A DNA stretch of 64,000 bases, from NCBI GenBank assembly GCA_010094045.1, contig ML986659.1:111887-175886 (forward strand), given 5' to 3'. This DNA is from Lojkania enalia. Its lineage: Eukaryota > Ascomycota > Dothideomycetes > Pleosporales. Of the stretch, positions 24,298-35,048 are shown in pieces (positions within the stretch are counted from its first letter, which is position 1; each line of letters starts with the position of its first letter). The translations under genes were made by a program, and so were the position numbers. A model generated the notes under the pieces. The model was not told where the DNA came from. It made no database searches and saw only the letters and a program-made list of their open reading frames with translations.

Positions 24298-25695
24298 CTA
24301 CTTTAGCTCTGCCTCTATAATGCCTGCAGCTCCTCCTTTATAGCTCCAAAACCTGTTTACTGTCAATCCAGCTTTCTCTAGTAGCGCCTTCCACTGGCTC
24401 TCCGTCCTCTCTTTTCCCGCATGCATAGCCATCATTGCAAGATCTAATGCACCCAATACCGCAGGACATCCTTGAGTGGGAAGAAATGCGTCGTCGATCA
24501 GCAGCTTGGAATATCCTTTTTTCATCGCCGGAACGGTTTGAGATAGAATTTTCAAACAGAATTCATCGGACCAATCGTGGAAAATCATGCCGAAGAAATA
24601 AATTCGAGCGCCTGACACTGCATTAGAATCTTCGTGTATGCGTTAGCAGCATCCCTACATACCTTCAACTGGTTGGGGTGTGAAAAAGTCGTATTTAACC
24701 CTTTCGATATCATTATCAAGTTCCTTGATATCATCTATGACCGCCGGTAGATCTTCTACCACCAATCTTCCGCGGTTAGGAAACTTATCCTTGAAGGACT
24801 GCACATCATGACCACGACCCCCGCCAACATCCACCAGCAAGCAACGATTGGTGTCTAGTTCCATGGCTCTGAAGATCAGTGATTCTACTGGCCACCAGTC
24901 TGCCCAGCTAGGCCGGGAAGCACGCTTGCCTTTCATAAACGTATTAAAATTAGCAGCAACTGAAGGATTTTGATGCCAATAATCGAAAGCATTCTTGTTA
25001 GTGTTGAAGGCGAACTGAAAGGGCCCGTTGGAGGGATCCTTTGGCGTGCTGTATCCATTAGTCTTGAAATAGGAGGGCATTTTTATCATCGTGCCATTGC
25101 AATTATCCCACCTGACAACCAAATTAGCTCTACACATTACCTGAAGATCAGGTACCTACTTATGAATATGGGCCGCCTGCATTTCCGGACGACACATGGT
25201 GTGAGTGATGGAATTCGCCGTCCATTGATTCTCGCCGACTTCTTGGACAAACCCAAGAGCGGAAATGACGCGCAAAACCCGTACTGAGGAAGAAAAGGAT
25301 TTCAGTGACTGAAGTAACTGTGAGCTGGAAGAGTCATACCGATAAGCTCTTCCGAGCTACCAGTAGCGTTTGCGAGATTAGCAGCAGAAATACTTGATTG
25401 ACTCGCTGCAATGAGTTTGAAAAGCTTCATATCTATGGCAATACGGGCAGCGAATGCGTAGATGGGCTTACGGAGACAGAAATCAGTAGAAGTCATCTTT
25501 ACGGAAGTAGGTCCAACAAGAATTACCTACATAGTATGCAAGTTCATTTGCAGCCTCCTCAGGAGCTATGAGCTTCATCGATAATTCTCTACTCAACTGA
25601 GCCACCTGGTGCTGGGCGTCGACATCGTTTGTGAATTTTGGTTGCTTTGAAAGATGTGCAATCCGGTCAATGAGCGCGAGGGACTCTGCAGACAT
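24298..25695 (-). CDS. COMT-type SAM-dependent O-methyltransferase
   Basis: Five exons give 392 residues: 25695-25531, 25466-25340, 25283-25160, 25111-24663 and 24611-24298, with introns of 48-64 nt. All junctions keep the frame and give family-like text (LIVRVLRVISALGFVQEVGE across intron 2). The N-terminal helical dimerisation region runs from MSAESLALIDRI to about residue 130. The SAM-binding glycine loop LLVDVGGGRGHDV lies near residues 230-242. The catalytic-type histidine is in FFGMIFHDWSD (His about 300). This family methylates hydroxyls of small aromatic or polyketide products in the cytosol. No polyketide synthase, NRPS or P450 lies in the window, so it is an orphan of secondary-metabolism type. 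It is apparently intact although surrounded by about 4 kb of gene-free sequence on its upstream side. Confidence 0.85.
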
Positions 25696-28317
25696 GATGA
25701 GAGCTATTGGGAAGATGCAAAACTCCGAATGTTGTGTGTATATGTAAGTGAATAGGATCGATAAACTATGATGCCTTAAATAAGTGGCTCGAACAACTTA
25801 ATCCCACGTGGGGTTGTGAGGTCACACGGAGATGATACAAGAAACATTTGGAATACAAACGCGGTACCCTAGCTCACCCCAGCATATGGGCTCATTGCAT
25901 GGATCTATTGGGCCACTCATTTACTCCTTATGGGAGTCCGTAGGATTGCATTTCGACTATGCGACTACAGAATGCGAGATACGAGGCATACACTTAGTCG
26001 GACCAAGTGTTTCTTGATTATATCGGAACGCGCGATTGCAATACGATCGAATCATCCTCATGCAGAAATTCAATACCGAGCTGTTAAATATGAGGGATGA
26101 CGATCGGTAATTCCCGGCGTATTGCTGCTGAAGATTACTGGCCGACGGTACCCGCTCTATGAGCCTAGCCCAAGGTAACGAAATTGTTATCCTGAATAAC
26201 AGAAAAATTATTTTGCTCATAGGATCTAATAATTCTACCGAAAGATTAAGTGTTCCCCATCATCCCAGTTATAATATTGTCTTGGTTAAACCCTTCGGTT
26301 CACTCAACATTCTCGTGCCGCCTACTACAATTACGTGTCTCCTTGGGCAAAATGCAATCCTTTGGCTCAATCTCAGCTGAACTAGTCTGTATATCCGATA
26401 TTACATAGATTCCTAGTCACATCGACGGGAGTTTCTGGAATCCTTTGGGGCTGGATTGAGCGGCCCAATATTTAAGTTTTGAGGACAACCTTTCTATACC
26501 GAGGCAGTAGGTTTGATCACATATCATGGACCGTACGGGGTTTCAAAATTGGGCTGAAGCCGGCAATTCTAAATTTTTAATCCTAAATTTAGCGCAATGT
26601 CAGCATATTAGGGGTATATATCAGAATAAAAGGATGCTTACACTATTTCGCGACTAGACTACGTGCATGTGCTTTCGCCCGATTCTTCGAACCATGTCAT
26701 ATCCGTCATCTATTTAGCTCTTGCCACGCAGTCACTATCCCGAGGAAGCGGATCACGTATAGGTGAACAAAACAATTATATTGGTCACCACATGCGGCCG
26801 TTCATGAGAAAAATGATGCCCCAGTGTTAGCCATTATTTGAAGACGCTGAACCATGGACTTGAAAAGCGGTCTTTGCCAAGTCTACTTAGCGTTCCATAC
26901 TAAATTGTAATATACATCAGGATTCTCCATAGTTAATCAGCGGAAAGCCCGAAGAAAGTTGTATCTTAACATGATTGAAATCTCCTCCAAATAATATACA
27001 TTCTAACAGGTTAGCTCAGACAGCAGATTAGCGCTCGTACTAATTCAGGATTTTTGCGAAATGCTGTCCAATGCATGCTATATCGAAAATATTTGCCAAA
27101 GATGCATATACATTTGCTTATAGCTTGTCAAAGAGCGATCGAAGATTCTAATGACTTCTTTGTAAGAAAGTTGAAACATTCTAAGCACATTAGCCCACCC
27201 AAATCTACAAATGAAGGAACCTAGGTAGTAACATGGAACGCCCATTGCCACGGTCGTAAAAAAAAGGCAATATTAGGCAGTGTCTATCCAATCTGGTTCA
27301 GTTGCGGCTGATATCCATCGCCAATTCTTCAACATGAAAATAAGGGAGAGTATTTACTCCTTACGCTGGCTAGCTCTATTTTTTCTTCCTTGCCTAAGCC
27401 TCATTACATCTAATGTCAACGAGTTCGCAGAGAAAAATTGATCTTGTCGGGGAAACCGATCTTTGACAGCATCTGACATGCACCATAATCTATCGATAAC
27501 AGCATCCACTCGAACGCGTTTGCCAATCAGATCCTTGCAGAAGGCCGATCATTGGGTTATTATCCGCCGAATTTTCATGTTGTGTAACCGGAGTTCGGGA
27601 ACCAAGGTAGGTTACACACATATCACTTGAGTGAGTCTTCTAGTGGTGATAGGGCGAAGCAACCTCTCCTGCGCGACATATATTAGCAGGCAAACCTGCA
27701 AGTCAATCACAATACTTCCGAGTGGCTCGCTCACATTCTTTTTTTTCTGCCTGTCTGATTCTTTACATGTTACCAGGTTATTATACCCTGCCCACTCGGG
27801 TCTCGCTAAGCGGTCAGATTATCACAAAACCGGTAACCATCGGGGGTTAACTCCAATTGCCTAAAATGCACCGGAAGGAAATGAATCGGGAGTTTTGTCT
27901 CAAATAGTTTGCGACTAAAGTCCAGTAAACGGCAAGTCTTTCCTGTTCTGATTTATTATAGATACCGTACCGGTCTAGGTTTACAATGATCATTCTTATT
28001 ATTAATACATATTTAAAGAGAAGAGAAAACGGGGAATTATTCATTTGTAAGTTTGTACATTTATATTCTTCAGCGCTCTTATAGTAGATAAGTCTCTGCC
28101 TCGGTTTGCACGTGCAGACGGATCAGAGTAATAACGCCGAAGTGACAGTTGTCAAGAGAGGGGTGCAACTCGACTGGACATCACAATAGATTTTCCGCTA
28201 GGCAATGTCTCAAAAATAAAAAAAAAAATCCCACCTCGAGAAATGCTTGGAACTTACTTCAGAATTGGAATAAAACTAATTCCAGACTCAGAATGCAAAC
28301 CTCTAAGACCCACCCTT
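25696..28317. other. Gene-free stretch
   Basis: 2.6 kb with no coding sequence I can support. It starts with the O-methyltransferase promoter region. A minor ORF (26159-26380) has no motif. No repeat partner was recognised here. Confidence 0.45.
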
Positions 28318-28487
28318 CCATCATATAACTCTTGTGAGCAGGAGGGGGTGGAGACTGTATAGGGTGGTATAGATGGATGTATTGATGAGGTCCCTTGACC
28401 TCTCGGTCAAGGTACGGCGGGGGAATATATAGTACATGAGACTGCTTAGTCAAGGGCTCCATAGCTGACCAGGCACGTGACCTGAGC
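28318..28487 (-). repeat. Dispersed ~170-bp repeat, copy B (inverted)
   Basis: Reverse-strand counterpart of 14764-14938, with the same CCTTGACC/GGTCAAGG hairpin (28393-28412) and the same GGTCACGTGCC end. Differences between the copies are scattered and few, so the two are of similar, fairly recent age and not heavily RIPped. Confidence 0.7.
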
Positions 28488-29819
28488 TTACAACTCTTTC
28501 AATGACAACATATCGCCAACACTTTACAGGCTATAGAATCAGCATATATTTTTTTAGCGTCCGGTTATTAAATAGTGGGAAAATGGTAAAAGAGCTTGTT
28601 CCTCGTCTGAAATGCTATGGATGCACTCAATAATGCCGCCCACTCTCATGTCGATCGAGTTTATAACCCCTTTGCCGAACCCAGCGCTTTCAACCTTTGT
28701 GGTTTGTGACTACACTCATTCGCTTATTGCCCAACATCCTTTCTGGAACAGAGGAAAAGTCGAGAAGCCAGTAATTTCGGTATGATTTTAATTAGCCCGT
28801 GAAGCGGCATATAGAACACTGTAATTCTCATTGCTAAATTCCCTTCGAGACCTGGCGTTGCATATTTTCGTCGGCAACATATGACCGAAGCTCGAGTCGA
28901 CTGGTTTCCTGTTAGAGGAAAAGCTCATCTAAGTGAAACGGATCAGTGAAAATAGACGAGTTTGTCAGGAGTTGACTACAATTGCTCTAAAACGCTTCCT
29001 GGTCTATGACTAAATGGTTCTTGAATCCAATGTTTAATATTTGAACTATTTGATTGAGTTGCCCACTAGGCTAATATAATTACTCACCTATCTAACGTCA
29101 ATATCTCACCGTTGTGGAATTTATTCTTCAGAATACCAACTGTCTATGATGCACTAACTGGCGTGACGGTTTAAGAAGCATTCTGTGTCTTAAATAAGCG
29201 TATAGGGACACAGAGATAAAAACTCGTAGGAAGAGCTTACCATGAGACTGTGGGCTTCTATCCACTTCAAAGCGAAGGAATTAGCATGACCTTATTGTTT
29301 TCAAGAGCTTAGAGTCAGACATCAAGTAGCATTGTGAGCGTTATCATGCTGTTCTACAGTGTATTGGGGCAGCCTAGCTTCACTAGTCCTGTTTTACTTG
29401 ATATAAACTTACCTCACCTTTCTATGTAATAGCTGTACTGTATTTAGCTAGCTTTAAGGAATATATAATATGAGCAAGGATTCGCCCAACAAGAGAAATT
29501 CTTGGAAGCATTGTGCAGTGTGCATGATGAAGTGGTCGGAGCAAAGATCTATACCATATTGCCGATTGATCTACCATTCCCTACAATTACTAAGCGCTGA
29601 GTGGTAGATAATACGGCATTTTGATAAGTCAATCACAGAATGGAGCAGGTATATATTGAAGTGAAGCTGTTTGATAGACACATTATCTTGAGATTCGATT
29701 TTCCATTTATTAAATATCCGATGCATCCGACTGCCTGTGGAATCTTATACAAGACCAGCATAATCTTTATAGCTTCCATTTTTTCGTGCTCCCTTCAATC
29801 CACTTTAATAGTATATCCT
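28488..29819. other. No gene seen
   Basis: No supportable gene. It lies between repeat copy B and the 3' end of the small secreted protein gene. Confidence 0.4.
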
Positions 29820-30041
29820 TCACTCCTTCTTCTCTGGGACATTATAGCAACATCCGATATCCAAAACATCATAAAACGAACAGTCTCTCTGGACATAGAA
29901 TCCGCCGAGGTCATAGCATTTCTCCTTTGAAGTGCAGATGCCAGATGGGTCTGAGCGTCCGCAAGGTGCTGGGTATGGATCGAGGGGGATTGCACTAGCA
30001 AGTGCGAGAGGAAGCAGCGCAGTAAAAAATATGAACCTCAT
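29820..30041 (-). CDS. Small secreted cysteine-rich protein (effector candidate)
   Basis: Single exon of 73 residues from ATG at 30041. Residues 1-17 (MRFIFFTALLPLALASA) form a textbook signal peptide with an Ala-x-Ala cleavage site. The mature part of about 56 residues has exactly six cysteines spaced C-x8-C-x5-C-x11-C-x9-CC, a framework that suits three disulfides of knottin type. The C-terminus is charged (PEKKE). It lies alone, with more than 1 kb of repeat-rich, gene-free DNA on each side, as is usual for fungal effector or antimicrobial-peptide genes. A plus-strand ORF of similar length overlaps it but has no such features. No homologous family is recognised, and secretion is inferred from the leader only. 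Confidence 0.65.
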   Translation of the reverse strand: MRFIFFTALLPLALASAIPLDPYPAPCGRSDPSGICTSKEKCYDLGGFYVQRDCSFYDVLDIGCCYNVPEKKE

Positions 30042-31156
30042 GTTTTAAGGGCTGATTGGTTGAGACAGAGTTGAGGAGATATGATTTGTAGGAGACGTTC
30101 CACTCAATTGATTGTTGAAGTAGATGGCGTTTTGATCTTCGATAACCCTCCAAATTTATATCTTCAAATATCAGGGGTGGCGGTCTTCATGACGTCGAAT
30201 GGTTCGTCCAAAATGGCCCTTGCAGGTAGACATACATTGGAGACGGCAGGTAATTATGAATTCTCATCCAATAAACGAACTGCAAGCGTTTAAGCTCAAG
30301 TTCAGTTCTATTATTAATATTTGGATGATATCCTATGCGCTTTATCCCAAATAATAATTGGTATCCGCTTCGCTAATCGTGATATGGTATTGGCATTTAA
30401 TTTGAGATATATTGCATGACATCACTCAATGAGAGCTTCCAGTATGAAAAACCTGGTACAGAGTTCGCTTAATGCTAAGTTCATGCTTAGCTTGCTTTTC
30501 AAAATTTGCCATATTGCCCTATCCTCGTATTTGTACTTTCGCTGTCGCCCTTCATTTATTCGCCGATAGTCTTCGCTTAGCAACACTGCCGTTTCCATAA
30601 TCATACAGAGGTGATTCTATTGAGCTTTAGTAGAAATATTCGTTCGGATATGTCATCTGCATATAGCCAGGTCGATCGCGTAATACAGGTTGAAGTTAAA
30701 TAGAATCTGCAGGCTCTCACGAGACTAGGGAGCAACGTATCGTTGCACATTTTATTACTTTTTACATCCAGCCTATACAAGCTACTTTGCCACCTCATGA
30801 CTAGGACTATGCCGTCTTCCCCGCACGATCCGCCCCCTCCGAAAATCTTTCAATCCTTTTTAGAGTAGTGGCTGATTCTTCAACGCGACTTGGGTATTTA
30901 TCGAGGAAAACTGTTCAAAGTCGAGACCAAGCTCTTTCGTATCCTTAGCCATCTCCTTAAGTATTACTTTCGTCATGGCCTAATCTGATAAATTACGAGC
31001 GCGTCTAGCCCTCGACCAACTTTTGAGATCCGTTCTATGGAGAATCCTGATCTATTCCCAGCTAAATATGCATAACCGAGCCCACGGCACTGAGAAATAA
31101 GAACTTAAGTTATCGGCATATGCTATCTCTAAGCAACCGGCCGTGAGGGTCGTAGA
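30042..31156. other. Upstream of the secreted-protein gene; no other gene seen
   Basis: Includes the promoter side of the small secreted protein gene. Short ORFs on both strands (30081-30293, 30422-30798) have no motifs. Confidence 0.4.
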
Positions 31157-31177
31157 GCACGTGACAATGTCACGTGC
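31157..31177. promoter_or_regulatory. 21-bp perfect palindrome with two CACGTG E-boxes
   Basis: GCACGTGAC-AAT-GTCACGTGC: two 9-bp arms around a 3-bp spacer, each containing the bHLH core CACGTG in the GTCACGTG context. It could be a paired bHLH site (for example Cbf1/Pho4-like factors in fungi) or the end of an inserted element. The same GTCACGTGCC text begins the repeat family at 14764 and 28487. No intact gene starts nearby. Confidence 0.4.
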
Positions 31178-32318
31178 AGGATGGCGTATGTCTCTGCCGG
31201 GAATTTCAATATTAGTTAAAAATTCAGCATAATTAGGCTTAATGATTTTGCTTTTTGTCTGCGATAAGGATACACCACAATAATCTAACCTAACCCAATA
31301 CGTCTAAGAAGTAGTACATTACAAAGGCCAGCAATTCGATGAGTGTTCCTTGCAACTTCGCTCTATGGATGATACACCACATAGTGTGCTAGACTAACGC
31401 AATAGCGCCTACCTTGACGGAAGCATGGCCGAACCCCCTTATGCATCTTGCTAGGACAAATTGCCATATAAGTTTTCACGTATGCATTCCCTGCGTGCCT
31501 TGAGACCACGACCCGATTCTACGATACGCACGATAGGACGGGTCTTGGCTCTCCCTAGCTATAGCCACGTACTATCCCAAAGCGCTGGCCATCCGCGATG
31601 CGAAAGGCCACTTTCTCAAGTACCTGCGCAGATACATTCTTCCTCATTGCCTCTACCTCACTCTCTGCCCTCTAAATTTACTTGTGGCTGTAATGTTGTC
31701 CTCTCCATTTCGCGTGCGCCTCGGATTAAGAATTCTGCTCTCTGTCGTCGCAACTTGTGGGTTTTTATGGGTGAAGAGCCTCCCTCGCCAATATGACGAC
31801 GATGAACTTCCACTCGGCACGGGGCAGCAACAACAAGCAGCAGATCCGAATCACAAATTCGTTGATGTAGACTAAGTCGCTATGTCTATGAAAACGGCAG
31901 CGATAGGTGCCTATGTGGAACTCCCGATGTTGCTGCTTCTAACAGATGCTATATATCACAACTCCCTTTTCCTCTTGAGCGACTGGCAAATGAATATTGG
32001 CGGCTTTCACATGCATGATGTGCTCAACAGACTAGATTCAAATCTGTCGGGGTAAAGGAGTGTGGGTAGCCGTGCACCTGTCAATTGAGATGTATTATTG
32101 CATTGTTGTCTGTCTGTCTACGTTGGCATCTCTGTCTTGTTTATGTCTCCGTCCGAGAGACTTGCTTTCTATAGTTCTAGTGTATGTATGGTCGTACCTT
32201 TCCGATAATTCTTGGTTGCTCTCACCAATACGTCTACCAGACGTATCCTTCTATAACCGTAACAAAATCTAGAAAATTTTAGCCGGACCTCGAGCGCTAT
32301 CGCCGGTAGATCGACTAT
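31178..32318. other. Mostly empty; one doubtful small ORF
   Basis: A plus-strand ORF from ATG at 31693 to 31875 reads MLSSPFRVRLGLRILLSVVA, then a short hydrophobic segment and an acidic Gln-rich tail (DDDELPLGTGQQQQAADPN). It might be a tiny membrane protein, but the start context and lack of conservation evidence leave it unproven. Nothing else is supportable in this stretch. Confidence 0.3.
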
Positions 32319-33192
32319 TGTCGCGTATCAGGGAGCATCAATTGCTGAGGCAAATATTGATTTATTGAAGGAGGGTAAGTGACCTGCCTCGGCAGAAGCT
32401 GGCGATGGCGAGACTATATAGGCCTGAAAACAGACCAACTATAATAGGATAGTAGAAACATGTGACAACTATACCTCCAGAAATATAGCAGTCGATGGTT
32501 TAAATGAAGCCAATACTTGGATGAAGAAACAAATGTCTAGCAGCCTAGACAAATACAAATGCCTGCGCATGCTGGAGAGGGCGTGGGAATACAAGCCGTA
32601 TAGTGTATGGTACGTCTTCCTGGATATGGATACTTACCTAGCCCGAACAAACTCATGCCTTGGTTAGGCTAATTCGATGTCATGGAACCTATTTTCTTCG
32701 CGAACTCACCCAAGCCGGACGCTGCTGAGCCGCTTGGTTTGGAGCTGGCGCACTCATTCTACCCCGCCAAGCCATATGTAAGCTCCGAGTAGAGCACGGT
32801 ACGGTCCGCCACTAGGAACTCATTCCCGATTTCACAACCAGCTTTGAGGTACTCACATCCGCCTTGTTCATCGAATTGGGACTCGTCAGCAACAGCACAC
32901 GGCCCCTCATCTCCGCGTTTCACACGTTCACCCATCCCTATGGACCTGGTCTATGGTGCGAGAAGGTCTTGGCTTTGGATTTCGTTCCTCCTGACCTTGC
33001 AAGCCACACCTGGTACCTGCAAAGGTATTTCGAAAGAAATTGTCACATGCTTCTACTATCCTATTATAGTTGGTCTGTTTTTTTCAGGCCTATATAGTCT
33101 CGCCACTGCCAGCCTCTAGCCAGGCAGGCCACTTACCCTCCTTCAATACATCAATATTTGCCTCAGCAATTGATGCTGCCTGATACGCGATA
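32319..33192. mobile_element. TIR element, copy 2 (874 bp) with gene-like interior
   Basis: The left arm (32319-32467, TGTCGCGTATCAGGGAGC...) and right arm (33041-33192, ...GCTGCCTGATACGCGATA) are inverted copies of the ~150-bp arm and are little mutated. A direct repeat ACTATT sits on both outer edges and is a candidate target-site duplication. The interior differs from copy 1. Around 32700-33030 it is GC-richer and an open plus-strand frame reads STRPLISAFHTFTHPYGPGL, then VLALDFVPPDLASHTWYLQ. That resembles an exon of a host gene. It has no transposase. Confidence 0.65.
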
Positions 33193-33564
33193 CTATTCAT
33201 GGAGAGAAGCACTTTTGCAGGAAAAGCATTGCGGCTTTGATTTCAACCGAGGGCTACCATATTCTTAATTGATATTACGTTGTCAACCCTCGAATAGATG
33301 CTTTTCAAACCTGACATATTCAGTCGCTAAACAGTAACTTATTACATTACATCCTGAGTAGAAAACTTGAATTAGAGAAATATACACTCGAGCTATAGAA
33401 GCAGACTCGCCGCAGTTGTAGAGGAATACATACGCAAAATCCATCGGACACGCATTTTCCAGACATTAAGCCGCAGGTAGCACACGTACTCTCCACTCAA
33501 CGCCGTCCCTTCCATTCCACCTTTTCCATCCTTCGTATTACTCCTACTGCATTTCTCTCGCCAC
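33193..33564. other. Short spacer between TIR element and first paralogue
   Basis: About 370 bp with no gene. It is the 3' flank of the gene ending at 33565. Composition is returning to that of the gene-dense side. Confidence 0.4.
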
Positions 33565-34902
33565 CTAATACCCATGTGTGCCAGGAATTCCCTTGGGCCG
33601 CTTTCCGAGCTTCCTAATTTCCTCTTGGCCACTGGTTTCCGCTTCGGCAACCCTACGCTTCGCCCCCCTTAATTGATTTTCCAAATGCTGAATCTCTATT
33701 TTTCCCAACCCGGCTATTGTCTCATACTGCTTCAATTTTATAAAGCTTTGTTTCGTGATAGCGAGCGAATCTTCTCGGGCGTCCTCGTCTCGCATGAAGT
33801 CACCGATATCGCTTATTGACAAGGAACTATGAAAAACACTTGGGCCAGCACTTGAGGTCCGTCGTTGGGCAACGTCTCCAACAATGTTTGTGGAAATAGG
33901 CGTGGGAGAAGGCGGCAGTACACCGTCGAAGTCTTGAAGGCCGCCTGTCGGAGACTCCTGTGAAACGCTTTGGATCTGCTCGCTCTTGGACAAATTTCGC
34001 TCGAAGACGGATGAGATCTTGGGGGCCTCCACTAGATGCTGAACCGGGTCTGGCCTACTCTCCGTAGGGTTTGGTCCAGGAAGATTCGGGAAACAGGTAA
34101 ATTGGGAAAACCCATCGACATCATTTGAGTCTAAATACTGGTCATCCATGATTGGTGTGAAGTAGCGCGTAGGAGTGTTTGGGCATTGGGTAACCTCCGG
34201 GCGGAGATCGTTAATCGAGGGCCCATCTAACATAGCAGGAGACATGTCAGGAAGCGGATTCGGAGCACAACCTTGCACCTGGCTCGACCCTGAGAGCTCC
34301 CCTCCTGCACCATAATCTGCTTCCCGGTTTGCATCCATCTTCAAAGCATCTTTTGCGTCTTGGCCAGCGAACTTAAGGCGAACAATCTTCAAGGCCTGAG
34401 CCAGTGCCTCAAGATAGCCTAAGCTAGTCTCGATGGGCGACCCAGCTGTCAGTCCCTTCATGACGAAACAGGCTTTGATGAAAGCAGAGAGCAGCCGGCC
34501 GTATTGACCCCTCTTCCCCTCCACCAAGTAATTGAACGGGATGCTTAACTTAACGTTATCTTGAAGTTGCTTTATGGAGAGCCTCTCGTGCTTCTCCGTC
34601 CCCGAGGTAGATTTGTTGTTCCAGTAATAGGCCAAAAGACGGCATCCACGGTCAGTGCGACGAGCGAAGCAATAGCAGTAGACAGGGACGCCTCGTAGAC
34701 GGCCAACCATGAGCTTCCTTATCGCAGCATCTTTTTCCTCCATCTGAGGGACGAAGGGGAGGTAATCCATGAAATCCGGGGCATCTGATTGGATTTGGCG
34801 CTTCATCACGGTGGAAATAGCGACTACATCCGTAGCGGTCGGAGGTGGGGCGGCTACGGTCATTGGGCTTGCGATAGAAGCGCTGTCATCGAGATACGAC
34901 AT
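33565..34902 (-). CDS. Paralogue 1 of an unrecognised fungal family (445 aa)
   Basis: Single exon from ATG at 34902 (MSYLDDSASIASPM). Three regions are visible. An N-terminal domain of about 160 residues (VPVYCYCFARRTDRGC, and the key motif LSAFIKACFVMKGLTAGSP at about 138-156) is followed by a long Pro/Ser-rich, probably disordered middle. The end is a charged coiled-coil segment (FIKLKQYETIAGLGKIEI, LENQLRGAKRRVAEAET) with a basic tail (RKLGKRPKGIPG). The N-terminal domain and overall plan match the neighbouring gene at 35761-37298, so the two are tandem paralogues. No catalytic motif, membrane segment or signal peptide is seen. The basic tail and coiled coil would suit a nuclear or scaffold protein, but that is inference only. 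I do not recognise the family. Three copies of ACGCGGT lie 100-150 bp upstream of the start. Confidence 0.75.
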   Translation of the reverse strand: MSYLDDSASIASPMTVAAPPPTATDVVAISTVMKRQIQSDAPDFMDYLPFVPQMEEKDAAIRKLMVGRLRGVPVYCYCFARRTDRGCRLLAYYWNNKSTSGTEKHERLSIKQLQDNVKLSIPFNYLVEGKRGQYGRLLSAFIKACFVMKGLTAGSPIETSLGYLEALAQALKIVRLKFAGQDAKDALKMDANREADYGAGGELSGSSQVQGCAPNPLPDMSPAMLDGPSINDLRPEVTQCPNTPTRYFTPIMDDQYLDSNDVDGFSQFTCFPNLPGPNPTESRPDPVQHLVEAPKISSVFERNLSKSEQIQSVSQESPTGGLQDFDGVLPPSPTPISTNIVGDVAQRRTSSAGPSVFHSSLSISDIGDFMRDEDAREDSLAITKQSFIKLKQYETIAGLGKIEIQHLENQLRGAKRRVAEAETSGQEEIRKLGKRPKGIPGTHGY

Positions 34903-35000
34903 ATTTGTAAAGCTTATACCCGCTGGGTCGACGATGCTTCCTGGTTTACATGCGATGGAAAAAGAAGTATGTCAGGATAAAAGACGTAAATACTGAGTAT

Positions 35001-35048
35001 TACCGCGTCGCGACCGCGTTGTTCCGTCAATAAACAACATTACCGCGT
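35001..35048 (-). promoter_or_regulatory. Three ACGCGGT repeats upstream of paralogue 1
   Basis: On the gene's strand ACGCGGT occurs three times (plus-strand ACCGCGT at 35002-35008, 35013-35019 and 35042-35048). The first and last lie in the longer repeat GACGCGGTAAT. The cluster sits about 100-145 bp before the start codon, a credible place for an upstream activating element. It resembles MluI-box-like ACGCG elements, but no factor is established. The second paralogue lacks an equivalent cluster. Confidence 0.35.

Noticed and set aside
16218..25695. A secondary-metabolite gene cluster (flavoenzyme, regulator, O-methyltransferase)
   Set aside because: No polyketide synthase, NRPS, terpene cyclase or P450 is present, the flavoenzyme is a fragment, and spacing is several kilobases.
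29640..30001. Plus- and minus-strand ORFs overlapping the small secreted protein gene
   Set aside because: They have no signal peptide or motif; the minus-strand frame at 29820-30041 has both a leader and an ordered cysteine pattern.
31461..31796. 111-codon plus-strand ORF rich in Arg, Ser and Pro
   Set aside because: Low-complexity content, no motif, and overlaps an alternative frame; not supportable as a gene.
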